Assembly (NCBI GenBank): GCA_009698815.1
Contig: WLPJ01000005.1
Location: forward strand, 1-64,000
Source of the DNA: Actinomycetota bacterium
Lineage (GTDB): Bacteria; Actinomycetota; Actinomycetes; Nanopelagicales; Nanopelagicaceae
Direction of reading: 5' to 3'
DNA length: 64,000 nucleotides
Shown here: positions 15,798 to 24,805 of the stretch, in pieces
Position numbering within the stretch: position 1 is the first letter of the stretch
Layout: the number at the start of each line of letters is the position of its first letter
Made by a program: the position numbers and the translations under genes
Notes under the pieces: model-generated
Seen by the model: only the letters and a program-made list of their open reading frames with translations
Database searches by the model: none
Told to the model about the DNA's origin: nothing

Positions 15798-16631
15798 ATG
15801 TCACGTGAAACATCACTAGTAAGCGCTGATTGGGTTACTGAAAATATCAATAACCCTAAGGTAGTAATTGTGGAGGTCGATGAAGACACCACTTTGTACG
15901 AGCAAGGTCATATTGAAAATGCAATCACATTCCATTGGCGTGAAGATCTGCAAGATGGGCTAATTCGCGACTTGATTTCGAAGGAGAAGTTCGAGGCGTT
16001 GCTTTCAAAGTCAGGCATTTCAAATGACTCAACGGTCATCTTGTACGGTGGTAATAACAACTGGTTTGCAACTTATGCGTTCTGGTATTTCAAGGTTTAT
16101 GGCCACCAAGATGTGCGCTTGCTAGATGGTGGACGCAAGCGCTGGGAACTAGATGCTCGTCCATTTGTGACCGAAGTGCCAACTCGCACAGCGACTCGTT
16201 ATGTTGCTAAAGATCGCGATAACTCGATTCGCGCATATCGCGATGAAGTGATCGCAGCAATTGGAACCCTAAATATCGTAGATGTTCGCTCACCTGCAGA
16301 ATTCAGCGGTGAACTAGCAGCTCCTGCACATTTGCCACAAGAACAAGGTCAGATCAAAGGACATATTCCTACTGCGAGAAATATTCCATGGTCAAAGGCT
16401 GCCAATGAAGATGGCACATTTAAGACAGACACTGAACTAAAAGAGCTTTACGTCGGTGCCGGTGTTGATCTTGCAAAAGACACCATTGCGTATTGCCGTA
16501 TTGGAGAACGTTCTGCGTTCTCTTGGTTTGTTCTGCACGAACTTCTTGGCGTTGCAAACGTTAAGAATTACGACGGGTCATGGACCGAATACGGTTCACT
16601 CGTTGGTGTACCAGTAGCTGTAGGCGCATAA
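15798..16631 (+). CDS. Thiosulfate sulfurtransferase (two-domain rhodanese, CysA2-like)
   Basis: 277 residues, two rhodanese domains. The N-terminal domain is inactive in this family (YGGNNNWFATYAFWYF); the C-terminal domain carries the persulfide Cys233 in the loop CRIGERSA, the form seen in mycobacterial CysA2/SseA-type thiosulfate sulfurtransferases. It transfers sulfane sulfur from thiosulfate to a thiol acceptor in the cytosol. CAGGAG stands in the ribosome-site position before ATG. It is followed after one base by the DUF1416 gene, the same pairing as cysA2-sseC2 in mycobacteria. The leader peptide upstream suggests control by cysteine supply. Confidence 0.9.
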   Translation: MSRETSLVSADWVTENINNPKVVIVEVDEDTTLYEQGHIENAITFHWREDLQDGLIRDLISKEKFEALLSKSGISNDSTVILYGGNNNWFATYAFWYFKVYGHQDVRLLDGGRKRWELDARPFVTEVPTRTATRYVAKDRDNSIRAYRDEVIAAIGTLNIVDVRSPAEFSGELAAPAHLPQEQGQIKGHIPTARNIPWSKAANEDGTFKTDTELKELYVGAGVDLAKDTIAYCRIGERSAFSWFVLHELLGVANVKNYDGSWTEYGSLVGVPVAVGA

Positions 16632-16632
16632 G

Positions 16633-16953
16633 TTGAAAACCTGCGGTGCAACTCCCGGCGGTCCATCACTCGATGGCATTGACGTTACAACACAAACAAT
16701 CATCCAAGGTGTTGTACTCAGGGACGGGGACGACGGAGTACCTAACGGAACTCCTGTCGGTAACGCACATGTTCGTTTGCTTGATCGCGACGGAGAATTC
16801 ACCGCAGAGCTTCCAACTAATTTGCAAGGACAGTTTCGTTTCTTCGCCGCTCCTGGTGTTTGGACTCTTGTAGTACAAGCACCAGGTGCGCGCGTAGAAC
16901 AGCAGGTCACCGCTGCGCAAGGCATTCCTGCCGATGTTCTCATTTCACTTTGA
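16633..16953 (+). CDS. DUF1416 (SseC-like) protein
   Basis: 106 residues starting with TTG one base after the sulfurtransferase stop. The segments VGNAHVRLLDRDGEFTAE and GQFRFFAAPGVWTL are the DUF1416 core, a small beta-sandwich (transthyretin/CarboxypepD_reg-like). A Cys sits at residue 4, as in SseC homologues, and could accept sulfur. It is always found beside CysA2-type sulfurtransferases, so it is probably an accessory or acceptor protein; the exact role is unknown. Confidence 0.85.
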   Translation: MKTCGATPGGPSLDGIDVTTQTIIQGVVLRDGDDGVPNGTPVGNAHVRLLDRDGEFTAELPTNLQGQFRFFAAPGVWTLVVQAPGARVEQQVTAAQGIPADVLISL

Positions 16954-16968
16954 AGGTAGGCTTAACCC

Positions 16969-17376
16969 ATGGCTGAACAACATGAACTCCGCGATAAAGG
17001 CTTACGCCTAACCCCACAACGCGAACTCGTTCTGGCTGCAGTGCGTGAACTTGGACATGCCACACCTGAAGAAGTTGCAGAAAAAGTGCGCGCGACTCAT
17101 CCGGGAATCAATCTTTCAACGGTTTATCGCAACTTAGAAACTCTAGAAAACGTTGGCCTTGTTCAACACGCTCACCTCGGCCATGGTGGTGCTACTTATC
17201 ATGCAGCGGAGGAGTTAACTCACCTCCACCTTGTGTGTGGAACCTGCGGATCTGTTGGCGATGCGCCGATTGATGTGGCAGCAAACTTTGTTCAAAATCT
17301 GGCAGATGATTATGGTTTCAAGACAGATGTTTCTCACTTTGCAATCTATGGGCTATGCGCTGCGTGCGTTAAGTAA
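16969..17376 (+). CDS. Fur-family transcriptional regulator
   Basis: 135 residues. An N-terminal winged helix (about 1-80) has RLTPQRELVLAAVRELGHATPEEV and the recognition segment NLSTVYRNLETLENVGLV. The C-terminal dimerisation domain carries HLHLVCGTCG and a terminal CAAC, together the structural Cys4 zinc site, plus His residues for the sensing metal. Which metal (Fe, Zn, Mn) or peroxide it senses cannot be read safely. TAGGCT (16957-16962) six bases before ATG indicates its own leaderless promoter inside the tight gap after DUF1416. It is followed after three bases by ygfZ, an iron-sulfur maturation factor, which fits an iron-linked role. Confidence 0.88.
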   Translation: MAEQHELRDKGLRLTPQRELVLAAVRELGHATPEEVAEKVRATHPGINLSTVYRNLETLENVGLVQHAHLGHGGATYHAAEELTHLHLVCGTCGSVGDAPIDVAANFVQNLADDYGFKTDVSHFAIYGLCAACVK

Positions 17377-17379
17377 ATT

Positions 17380-18285
17380 ATGACTGCAGTATTTGTTGAA
17401 GATGGCGTCGATAAAGGCGCCATTTGGCATTTCGGAGAACCAAATAAAGAGCAAAAAGCTTTGGTGGCAGGAACGGCTTGGGCTGATTTATCTCATTTAA
17501 ATATTATCGCCGTATCAGGTGTTGACCGTTTGAAATGGTTGCACGATTTAACTACGCAGCACTTATCAGGTCTTGGCGCGGGACAATGGACTTCAGCGCT
17601 GATTTTAGATGCGCAAGGCCATGTCGAATATCAATTTAATTTAGTCGATGATGGTGATACCACTTGGCTGGTTCTTGATCCTGGTTATATCGATACCTTG
17701 GTTGCTTACTTACAAAAGATGAAATTTATGTTGCGCGTTGATGTGCGCGATGCCTCAAAGGAATTCGCTGTCTTGCGCGCACCGGGAGCTGCAACAGATT
17801 TAGGTGGACCGTTCGCTCTCGTTCCACGCGCTGAGTTAAAAGATATGAAAGAAACATTTGACGCAACCGCAATGCAGGTTGGTACATGGGCGCTCGATGC
17901 AATGAGAGTTGCAGATGGACGCCCGCGAATTGCCTTTGAGACAGACCATAAATCAATCCCTAATGAGCTAGGTGTTTTAAATAAATCGGTTCATATGAAT
18001 AAAGGTTGTTACCGAGGTCAAGAAACGGTTGCCAAAATATTTAACCTCGGCAACCCACCGCGTCGTTTAGTTCTACTGCATTTAGATGGCAGCCAAGTTG
18101 TAATGCCCGCACCTGGCACACCGGTTATGAACGGTGAAGTAAAAGTTGGTTTTCTCGGCACAGTAGCGCGCCACTTTGAACTAGGCCCAATCGCACTTGC
18201 CGTCGTTAAACGAACAACACCGGTCGATGCGCAGTTGACGGTGGAAAACGTTGCCGCATCCCAGCAAGTGATTGTGCCCGCATAA
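17380..18285 (+). CDS. ygfZ: YgfZ/GcvT-like folate-binding protein (Fe-S cluster maintenance)
   Basis: 301 residues of the tetrahydrofolate-binding GcvT-like fold. The signature NKGCYRGQETVAKIF (around residue 206) is the YgfZ/CAF17 motif KGCYxGQE with its conserved Cys. These proteins help assemble or repair certain 4Fe-4S enzymes such as MiaB. It is not glycine-cleavage GcvT, which lacks this motif and is longer. Coupled to the Fur gene by a three-base gap. Confidence 0.88.
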   Translation: MTAVFVEDGVDKGAIWHFGEPNKEQKALVAGTAWADLSHLNIIAVSGVDRLKWLHDLTTQHLSGLGAGQWTSALILDAQGHVEYQFNLVDDGDTTWLVLDPGYIDTLVAYLQKMKFMLRVDVRDASKEFAVLRAPGAATDLGGPFALVPRAELKDMKETFDATAMQVGTWALDAMRVADGRPRIAFETDHKSIPNELGVLNKSVHMNKGCYRGQETVAKIFNLGNPPRRLVLLHLDGSQVVMPAPGTPVMNGEVKVGFLGTVARHFELGPIALAVVKRTTPVDAQLTVENVAASQQVIVPA

Positions 18286-18360
18286 TTGGAGACGATCGGA
18301 CAAGGCCTGGTTGTCCTGGTGGCGATGCTGGTCATCATGTGGACGGTGAAGAAGCTCTAA
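18286..18360 (+). CDS. 24-residue single-helix membrane peptide
   Basis: TTG immediately follows the ygfZ stop and opens METIGQGLVV then LVAMLVIMWTVKKL: one hydrophobic helix with a basic end. The back-to-back stop/start and the topology suggest translational coupling. It could instead be chance readthrough sequence; no homologue is recognised. Confidence 0.35.
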   Translation: METIGQGLVVLVAMLVIMWTVKKL

Positions 18361-18365
18361 AGCCT

Positions 18366-18371
18366 TAGGAT
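18366..18371 (+). promoter_or_regulatory. -10 box for the 18378 small gene
   Basis: TAGGAT six bases before GTG 18378; the same 12 bases (TAGGATTAAGGC) precede the aminotransferase ATG at 9717. Confidence 0.6.
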
Positions 18372-18377
18372 TAAGGC

Positions 18378-18512
18378 GTGGAAATCGTTAGCGCAATCCT
18401 CTTGGGAGTTATCTCTTTAATAATTGGTGTTGCGTTGTTGGTTTACGGAATTCGTGGGCGTCGCGAATCGCAAGCGCGTGATTCGCGCACATATCGAAGG
18501 GGCAGACTTTAA
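18378..18512 (+). CDS. 44-residue small membrane protein
   Basis: GTG start with a leaderless -10 box. MEIVSAILLGVISLIIGVAL gives one membrane helix, followed by a short arginine-rich cytoplasmic tail (GRRESQARDSRTYRRGRL). The TAA is directly followed by the GTG of the nitrobindin-like gene, implying coupling. The promoter, topology and junction support a real gene; function unknown. Confidence 0.6.
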   Translation: MEIVSAILLGVISLIIGVALLVYGIRGRRESQARDSRTYRRGRL

Positions 18513-19013
18513 GTGGTCTTTACAATTCCAGAAGGTTTGCATCCTGATTTAAATCCAGTGGCGTGGATGGTTGGCACTTGGCGCGGCAAAGGTCGTGGGG
18601 ACTATCCAACGATTGAAAGCTTTGAATACGCGCACGAAGTCGTCTTTAACCATGATGGGCGCCCGTTTCTAAATTATTACTCACGTTCTTGGATTATTGA
18701 TAAAGATGGCGAAATTATTCGCCCCGCCGGATCCGAAGCAGGATTCTGGCGCGTGAAGCCAAATAACGTATTAGAAGTTGTTATCTCGCATAACACTGGA
18801 ATCTCTGAAGGTTGGGTCGGAACATTTGATGGTCCAAAGATTCAATTAGTTTTGGATCAAGGTTATTCTGCGCCAACAGCAAAGATAGTTACAGCGGGCG
18901 TGCGTTTATACGGACTTGTCGCTGGTGAACTATTTTTTGCCTACGATATGGCTGCTGAAGGACAAGAGTTGCAAGCCCACATCTGGTCATCACTAGAACG
19001 CCAATCCGAATAA
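18513..19013 (+). CDS. Nitrobindin-like (FABP-fold) haem-binding protein
   Basis: 166 residues. WMVGTWRGKGRGDYPTIESF (around residue 18) is the nitrobindin/THAP4 signature GxWxGxGxGxYPTI, and the C-terminal LQAHIWSSLER retains the His of the haem-iron ligand region. These ten-stranded barrels bind ferric haem and may handle nitric oxide or peroxynitrite. The relative in mycobacteria (Rv0813c) lies in the same neighbourhood. GAAGGGG ten bases before GTG serves as ribosome site, and the start abuts the stop of the small membrane protein. Confidence 0.85.
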   Translation: MVFTIPEGLHPDLNPVAWMVGTWRGKGRGDYPTIESFEYAHEVVFNHDGRPFLNYYSRSWIIDKDGEIIRPAGSEAGFWRVKPNNVLEVVISHNTGISEGWVGTFDGPKIQLVLDQGYSAPTAKIVTAGVRLYGLVAGELFFAYDMAAEGQELQAHIWSSLERQSE

Positions 19014-19034
19014 TTAAAGAGAAGGATAAAATAA

Positions 19035-19958
19035 ATGTTTAATGACGCAGTCTTAGCTGAGTACGTCCGTGATGGTGTTGTCGAGTCCGAACATCGTGGT
19101 TTCTTAGCGATGCTTAGCGCAGACGGTACAATTTTTAAATCCTTAGGTGATATAGATACCAAGGTATTTCCGCGTTCGGCCATTAAATGTGCACAAGCAT
19201 CAGCCATGGTACGTAACGGTCTTGTATTGGAGCCACGCTTATTGGCGCTTGCGCAATCTAGCCACTCTGGTGGCGACATGCACATGGATGGTGCTCGCGA
19301 AATTTTGGCGTCGGTTGGTTTAGATGAAAGTGCGTTGCAATGTGCCCTGGATCGTCCAATTGGTGAAGCCGAGAAGCGTGCTTGGGGAGAAAAGCCAGCG
19401 GCTCGTATCGCAATGAATTGCAGCGGAAAACATTCGGCGATGTTGGCAACGTGCGTAAAAAACGGTTGGTCAATCGAGAGTTATTTAGAACATTCACATC
19501 CGCTGCAATTGGCGATTAAAGCAGAGTTAGAGAACTTAGCGGGAGAAACCATCACCTTAACTTCTACCGATGGTTGTGGCGCGCCACTCTTTTTGCTTTC
19601 GGTAATTGGTCTAGCTCGAGTAGTCCACGCAGCAACTATTTCAAGCGATCCAGTTCATCAGAGCGTTATCAACGCTGCTCGTACATTCCCAGAAATGGTT
19701 GGTGGAAATGGCCGACATAACACTGAGATGATGCAGCAAGTGCCTGGATTATTTATGAAGGATGGTGCTGAAGCAGTAAATGTCACTTCTCTTGCGGATG
19801 GTCGTGCAATTGCAATTAAAGTTAGCGATGGTTCACAACGAGCATTTCGCACAATAGTTCATGCTTGTTTAAAGGAATTTGGTATCGATACATCGTTTAC
19901 GCCTGAAAAAGTAATGGGCGGCCCGCGTGTAATTGGCACCATTCGCGCAACCATTTAG
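19035..19958 (+). CDS. L-asparaginase, Rhizobium-etli (class 3) type
   Basis: 307 residues matching the Asparaginase_II family (PF06089), unrelated in fold to the bacterial type I/II enzymes. Motifs: FPRSAIKCAQASAMV (Ser/Lys active-site pair), AMNCSGKHSAML (around residue 130) and STDGCGAPLF (around 178). It hydrolyses asparagine to aspartate and ammonia in the cytosol. AGAAGGA stands about eight bases before ATG. Its position near glnR is suggestive of nitrogen scavenging, but no GlnR box was identified. Confidence 0.85.
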   Translation: MFNDAVLAEYVRDGVVESEHRGFLAMLSADGTIFKSLGDIDTKVFPRSAIKCAQASAMVRNGLVLEPRLLALAQSSHSGGDMHMDGAREILASVGLDESALQCALDRPIGEAEKRAWGEKPAARIAMNCSGKHSAMLATCVKNGWSIESYLEHSHPLQLAIKAELENLAGETITLTSTDGCGAPLFLLSVIGLARVVHAATISSDPVHQSVINAARTFPEMVGGNGRHNTEMMQQVPGLFMKDGAEAVNVTSLADGRAIAIKVSDGSQRAFRTIVHACLKEFGIDTSFTPEKVMGGPRVIGTIRATI

Positions 19959-19990
19959 CCGACTCAATTGAATAGGCGTACCCTAAGGGT

Positions 19991-21250
19991 ATGAAACCGC
20001 GCGTGGCCATGCTCATGGTGCATTCCTGTCCCCTGGAACAAGCGGGTATTGGCGATGCTGGTGGCATGAATATTTACGTAGCTGAAAGTGCGGCACGTAT
20101 GGCAGCGCAAGGTGTGGAAGTTGATATTTTTACTCGTCGCGATCATTTAGATCTGCCGGCAGTTGTAGAACTTTCACCTGGTGTAAACGTGCATCACTTG
20201 GATGCGGGCCATGATCTGCATTGGACCAAGGAACAAGTCCCCGCGCACTTTAACGAATTGACTGCTGAATTTAAGAAGGCACTTTCTACCGATCAAAGTT
20301 ATGACCTAATCCATTCGCATTATTGGCTATCTGGAAAAGTCGCGATGCCAGTAGCGAATGAGTTAAAACTGCCTTTAGTACACACCATGCACACAATGGC
20401 GCGCGTGAAGAATTTAAATCTGGCCGAAGGTGAAAGACCAGAACCAATGATTCGCGTGCAGGGTGAAACCCAGATCGTCGCCGCGGCAAGTGCTCTAACT
20501 GCAAATACGGATGCAGAAGCAGCCAGCTTGGTTTCGTTATACGACGCCTGCCCAGATACGGTGCATTTGGTTACTCCAGGCGTTGATCTCTATAACTTCA
20601 CACCTGGTGCGGGACGAACGGCCGCCCGTAAAGTAATTGGCATCGAAGCTGATACCCATGTAATTACCTTTGTGGGACGTATTCAGCCGCATAAAGGGCC
20701 AGAGTTATTGATTCGTGCAACTGCCGAAATGGTTTCACATTCACCACATTTGCGACCAAAGTTGCGAGTTTTCATTATTGGTGGTGCATCTGGAATAAAT
20801 GGCAGTGAAGTCGAAAGGTTAAAAGAGTTAGTTAATTGGCTCAATATTGATGATGTAATTTCATTCTTGCCGCCAGTACCACGAACTGAATTACCTAACT
20901 GGTATCGCGCCGCGGATTTAGTTTGCGTTCCTAGCTACTCTGAGAGTTTTGGTTTAGTAGCACTTGAAGCACAAGCTTGCGGAACACCGGTTGTCGCAAC
21001 TGCAGTTGGTGGCCTTCGCACCGCAGTTGCTGACGGCATTTCTGGCGTGTTGGTCGATGGCCACGATCCACGTGCTTGGTCATCTGTTTTAGCGCGCTTA
21101 TTGCAAGAACCACAACGTCGCGTACTGCTTTCTATGGGAGCAATCGAACATGCATCGCACTTCGGTTGGGATGCCACCGCCCGCGGAACGTTAGATATTT
21201 ATGATCAAGTGATTACTGATGCGGCGCGCATCAACAAATCGATCGGTTAA
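19991..21250 (+). CDS. mshA: MshA, D-inositol-3-phosphate glycosyltransferase
   Basis: 419 residues, GT4 family GT-B fold. The N-terminal HSCPLEQAGIGDAGGMNIYV and DLIHSHYWLSG are specific to MshA, which adds GlcNAc to 1L-inositol-1-phosphate, the first committed step of mycothiol synthesis. The C-terminal domain has FVGRIQPHKGPELLI and PSYSESFGLVALEAQACGTPVVAT (nucleotide-sugar binding E-x7-E). TACCCT (19979-19984) six bases before the ATG suggests a leaderless start. The order mshA, ybjN, gpm is the same as in mycobacteria. Confidence 0.95.
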   Translation: MKPRVAMLMVHSCPLEQAGIGDAGGMNIYVAESAARMAAQGVEVDIFTRRDHLDLPAVVELSPGVNVHHLDAGHDLHWTKEQVPAHFNELTAEFKKALSTDQSYDLIHSHYWLSGKVAMPVANELKLPLVHTMHTMARVKNLNLAEGERPEPMIRVQGETQIVAAASALTANTDAEAASLVSLYDACPDTVHLVTPGVDLYNFTPGAGRTAARKVIGIEADTHVITFVGRIQPHKGPELLIRATAEMVSHSPHLRPKLRVFIIGGASGINGSEVERLKELVNWLNIDDVISFLPPVPRTELPNWYRAADLVCVPSYSESFGLVALEAQACGTPVVATAVGGLRTAVADGISGVLVDGHDPRAWSSVLARLLQEPQRRVLLSMGAIEHASHFGWDATARGTLDIYDQVITDAARINKSIG

Positions 21251-21254
21251 TTAG

Positions 21255-21737
21255 ATGGCGGCCTTAAACCCCCATGAAGTAATTGCAGAATTTTTAGAAT
21301 CTCACGATCTGGAATATGAAGAAAAAGACGGCAAGACTTTTCTAATTACTTTGCCAGGTGAGAAAAAACTGCAGACTCATTGCGCACTAATCATTGGCGA
21401 CCATTCACTGAGTATTAACGCATTTGTAATTCGCAAACCTGATGAAAACGTCGGCGCAGTTCATGCCTGGTGTATGGCCAAGAACGCTGGCATGTATGGG
21501 ATCGCCTTTGCTACCAACGAACTCGGCGATATTTTCTTAGTTGGACGCTTGCCACTTGCAGCGGTGACAGATCGCGAGATAGATCGACTAGTCGGTGCGG
21601 TGTTGCAGTATTCAGATTCGTCATTTAATCCACTATTGGAATTAGGCTTTGCCAATTCAATTCGTCGCGAATGGGCTTGGCGAGTAAACCGTGGTGAATC
21701 CTTGGCAAATCTGGATGCATTTAAGCATTTGATTTAA
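21255..21737 (+). CDS. YbjN-domain protein
   Basis: 160 residues with the YbjN fold (PF10722): alternating helix and strands, [17 protein letters not shown] and [14 protein letters not shown]. Related to type III secretion chaperone folds; function unclear. It starts four bases after mshA and precedes gpmA, as Rv0487 does in mycobacteria, so it is probably co-transcribed with mshA. Confidence 0.8.
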   Translation: MAALNPHEVIAEFLESHDLEYEEKDGKTFLITLPGEKKLQTHCALIIGDHSLSINAFVIRKPDENVGAVHAWCMAKNAGMYGIAFATNELGDIFLVGRLPLAAVTDREIDRLVGAVLQYSDSSFNPLLELGFANSIRREWAWRVNRGESLANLDAFKHLI

Positions 21738-21769
21738 ATATTTGCTCCATACATGGCAAGATAGGTGCT

Positions 21770-22519
21770 ATGTCCAACCATGAATTGATCTTGTTGCGCC
21801 ACGGCGAATCCGAATGGAATGCCAAGAATCTATTTACTGGTTGGGTAGACGTTCGTTTATCGCAAGCAGGTGAAGCCGAAGCTGCCCGCAGTGGAAAGTT
21901 ATTGGCCGAACGCAATCTTTTGCCAGATGTGGTTCACACATCACTCTTACGTCGCGCAATTCATACATCGCAGTTAGCCCTTGATGCATGCGACCGACAC
22001 TGGATTCCGGTTCATCGCTCATGGCGCTTAAACGAACGTCACTACGGAGCTTTGCAAGGTAAAGATAAAAAGGAAACTTTGGCCAAATACGGTGAAGAAC
22101 AATTCAAATTATGGCGTCGTTCTTACGATGTTCCGCCTCCACCAATTGATTCGGCTGACCCATATAGCCAAGCTAATGATGCGCGCTACGCTGATTTAGG
22201 CGCGGATCTGCCAGCAACTGAATGCCTGAAAGATGTTGTCGCTCGCATGATCCCTTATTGGCAAGAATCAATCATCCCTGATCTAAAAGCGGGCAAGCGA
22301 GTATTAGTAACTGCTCACGGTAATTCTCTGCGTGCCTTAGTAATGCACTTAGATGGAATTTCAGAGGCAGATATTGCAGAACTAAATATTCCTACTGGAA
22401 TTCCACTGCTCTATAACTTGGACTCAAACTTTGCGCCGATTAAAAAAGGCGGAGAGTACTTAGATCCAGAGACTGCGAAGGCTGCTATCCAAGCGGTTGC
22501 GAATCAGGGGAAGCGCTAA
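21770..22519 (+). CDS. gpmA: 2,3-bisphosphoglycerate-dependent phosphoglycerate mutase
   Basis: 249 residues of the histidine phosphatase superfamily, interconverting 3- and 2-phosphoglycerate in glycolysis. [20 protein letters not shown] holds the phospho-His; [15 protein letters not shown] has the catalytic Glu, and [12 protein letters not shown] the second His. CAAGAT seven bases before the ATG may be its -10 box. The 3' end overlaps the convergent lipoprotein gene by 35 bases. Confidence 0.95.
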   Translation: MSNHELILLRHGESEWNAKNLFTGWVDVRLSQAGEAEAARSGKLLAERNLLPDVVHTSLLRRAIHTSQLALDACDRHWIPVHRSWRLNERHYGALQGKDKKETLAKYGEEQFKLWRRSYDVPPPPIDSADPYSQANDARYADLGADLPATECLKDVVARMIPYWQESIIPDLKAGKRVLVTAHGNSLRALVMHLDGISEADIAELNIPTGIPLLYNLDSNFAPIKKGGEYLDPETAKAAIQAVANQGKR

Positions 22520-23015
22520 CCTCAACCGGGGCTGGCGTTCCAGAAGTAATATTTTTGTAGTCATCGCGCTTGTCGCGAATGATTACTTCAGCAGTGACTA
22601 AGCCAGCACGAGCAAAACCAATTGAGAGTTTTACGTGGCGACCAGCAACCGGGGTTACACCGAAGAAAACCGCCTTGGCGTTAGCGCTATCGCCCTCAAA
22701 ACGAATTGGTGCATTCTGCTTTAACAATCTCTCACCAGTAAGAGTTGCTTGGTTTCCACCAACGGCAATACCCAACAACTGATCTGCCTCGGCGCCTTGA
22801 TTAACAATGGTTCCAACAAGTACAGCATCGCCAGTTTCAGTTGCAACTAGCAGCAGATTAAGAATCTTTATTTTGCTGCCATTTTCAGTAATGGTTACTT
22901 CAACACCATCGGTGACTTGCTTGATATTTCTTGTTGCCGCATCTTGTCCGGCACCACAAGCGGTCAATGAAGTTGCAAGTACAAGTGCTGAAATTAATGT
23001 GATGGTGCGACGCAT
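22485..23015 (-). CDS. LpqE-like lipoprotein
   Basis: 176 residues with a lipobox SLTAC (Cys20), so exported and lipid-anchored. The middle, with [27 protein letters not shown], resembles actinobacterial LpqE, a beta-rich protein of unclear role distantly like copper-chaperone PCuAC folds, but I see no Met/His copper motif. Divergent from carD, the same order as lpqE-carD in mycobacteria. GAGAAT (revcomp of 23023-23028) seven bases before ATG suggests a leaderless start. The Pro/Ser-rich tail overlaps gpmA on the other strand. Confidence 0.7.
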   Translation of the reverse strand: MRRTITLISALVLATSLTACGAGQDAATRNIKQVTDGVEVTITENGSKIKILNLLLVATETGDAVLVGTIVNQGAEADQLLGIAVGGNQATLTGERLLKQNAPIRFEGDSANAKAVFFGVTPVAGRHVKLSIGFARAGLVTAEVIIRDKRDDYKNITSGTPAPVEVSASPDSQPLG

Positions 23016-23131
23016 AGGGGCTATTCTCTCATGCGTTTTCAGTGGTAATTACATTTATGATGAACAGCAGATGGCGCCTATATTGCCTAAAGCCCTTATT
23101 TAACTGGGTTTTCTTGCCGGTAAATCGCTGG

Positions 23132-23137
23132 TAGAAT
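23132..23137 (+). promoter_or_regulatory. -10 box of the carD operon
   Basis: TAGAAT with no convincing -35; transcription would start near 23143, leaving a short leader with ribosome site GAAGGG six bases before the carD ATG. Confidence 0.5.
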
Positions 23138-23161
23138 AGACCCTCTAGCGAAGGGCAACAC

Positions 23162-23644
23162 ATGACATTTAAGGTCGGCGAAACCGTTGTTTATCCTCAT
23201 CACGGTGCAGCTCTAATTGAAGCGATTGAAACTCGAATCATTAAGGGCGAAGAACGTACCTACCTAGTCTTAAAAATTGCCCAAGGTGATCTCACAGTTC
23301 GCGTTCCGGCCGACAATGTAGACCTCGTTGGAGTTCGAGATGTAGTGGATAGCGCTGGACTTGATCGCGTATTTAGCGTTCTTCGTCAGCCTTACACAGA
23401 AGAACCAACTAACTGGTCACGTCGCTACAAGGCCAATCTAGAAAAACTTGCCTCAGGTGATGTCATCAAGGTCTCAGAAGTTGTGCGAGACCTATACCGC
23501 CGCGATTTAGATCGTGGTCTTTCTGCTGGTGAAAAGCGCATGCTCGCCAAGGCGAAGCAGATCCTGATCTCTGAGCTGGCTCTTGCCGAGCGCACAGATG
23601 AAGAAAAGGCTGCAATTCTCCTTGACGAGGTTCTCGCTTCTTAA
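23162..23644 (+). CDS. carD: CarD-family RNA polymerase-binding regulator
   Basis: 160 residues. The N-terminal RNAP-interacting domain begins [21 protein letters not shown], and the helical C-terminal DNA-binding domain contains [13 protein letters not shown] with the conserved Trp that wedges the promoter bubble, then [22 protein letters not shown]. CarD stabilises open complexes at rRNA and housekeeping promoters. It is unusual here in having a normal leader with a ribosome site. It heads the run carD-ispDF-cysS-rlmB. Confidence 0.96.
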   Translation: MTFKVGETVVYPHHGAALIEAIETRIIKGEERTYLVLKIAQGDLTVRVPADNVDLVGVRDVVDSAGLDRVFSVLRQPYTEEPTNWSRRYKANLEKLASGDVIKVSEVVRDLYRRDLDRGLSAGEKRMLAKAKQILISELALAERTDEEKAAILLDEVLAS

Positions 23645-23660
23645 GTAACAAAGCAAACCA

Positions 23661-24782
23661 ATGATCGCTGCAATCATCGCTGCTGCAGGCAGTGGCGAAA
23701 GATTTGGCGCATCCATCCCTAAAGCTTTAATCCAACTAGGTGATCGCACTCTTATCGAACATGCTGTTTCGGCGATTTCATCTGTGGCAGATCAAATAAT
23801 TGTTACAGCTCCCGCCGGATATGAAAAAGAGATTCAAAAACTGGTTGGCGATGGCATAACTGTTGTAACAGGTGGTGCCACTCGTTCGGAAAGCGTGCGC
23901 ATCGGTTTATCAAAAGTCTTATGTGAAGCCGAATATGTTTTAATCCATGATGCCGCCCGTGCGCTAGCTTCTCCTGCTCTGGTGCAAAGTGTGGTCGCTG
24001 CTTTAAAGAGTGGCGATGTTGCAGTTATTCCAGGGCTGGCGCAGACCGACACTGTAAAAGTTATTGATGCAGATGGATTTGTAACTGCCACACCAGATCG
24101 CACTTCGATGCGTCGCGTGCAGACTCCCCAAGGATTCACTTACGCAGTTATTAATCAGGCGCATGCGGCCGGTGGTGAAGCAACTGATGATGCAGCCCTG
24201 GTTGAATCACTCGGTAAGAAAGTTCGCGTTATTGACGGTGAAGAACGTGCACTAAAAATTACGACGCCGGCAGATCTAGCAACGGCCTTGCAATTCTTAG
24301 GTCACTCAAATTCATTTAAATCAGGTGTTGGTGTAGATGCCCATCACTTTGAGGCAGGACGCCCACTTTGGTTGGCTGGTTTGTTGTGGCCAGATCAAGA
24401 TGGCGTTGAAGGACATTCCGATGGTGATGTCGCAGCACATGCAATTTGTGATGCTTTATTTGCAGCAAGCGGGCTCGGTGATCTCGGCAGTAATTTTGGA
24501 ACGAATAAGCCAGAATATAAAGGCGCATCAGGTACAACGTTGTTAAATCAAACACTGACACTGGTTGAAAAAGCTGGATACAGAATTTCACATGTGTCAG
24601 TACAAATAATTGGCAATCGCCCCAAGATTGGTGCACGTCGTACCGAAGCGATCGGTGTGCTTTCCGAGGCGTTAAATGGCGCCGAAGTTGCGCTACTTGC
24701 AACAACCACCGATGGCATGGGGCTAACCGGTGAAGGCAAGGGCATTGCCGCCATTGCATCAGCGCTGATTTATTCTAAATAA
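23661..24782 (+). CDS. ispDF: Bifunctional IspD/IspF (MEP isoprenoid pathway)
   Basis: 373 residues fusing two MEP-pathway enzymes. Residues 1-215 are IspD (MEP cytidylyltransferase): [19 protein letters not shown] at the N-terminus, the HDAAR motif and [13 protein letters not shown]. Residues about 217-373 are IspF (MECDP synthase): [11 protein letters not shown] (zinc Asp/His), [26 protein letters not shown] and [16 protein letters not shown]. Separate ispD and ispF genes are usual in many actinobacteria, whereas fusion is common in alphaproteobacteria. It makes isopentenyl precursors. It starts 16 bases after carD. Confidence 0.95.
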   Translation: MIAAIIAAAGSGERFGASIPKALIQLGDRTLIEHAVSAISSVADQIIVTAPAGYEKEIQKLVGDGITVVTGGATRSESVRIGLSKVLCEAEYVLIHDAARALASPALVQSVVAALKSGDVAVIPGLAQTDTVKVIDADGFVTATPDRTSMRRVQTPQGFTYAVINQAHAAGGEATDDAALVESLGKKVRVIDGEERALKITTPADLATALQFLGHSNSFKSGVGVDAHHFEAGRPLWLAGLLWPDQDGVEGHSDGDVAAHAICDALFAASGLGDLGSNFGTNKPEYKGASGTTLLNQTLTLVEKAGYRISHVSVQIIGNRPKIGARRTEAIGVLSEALNGAEVALLATTTDGMGLTGEGKGIAAIASALIYSK

Positions 24783-24805
24783 CCTTCGCAAGATAGACTT
24801 AGCCA

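Noticed and set aside
17380-18285. Call as glycine-cleavage aminomethyltransferase GcvT
   Set aside because: The KGCYRGQE motif and length of 301 residues fit YgfZ, and no gcvH or gcvP is near.
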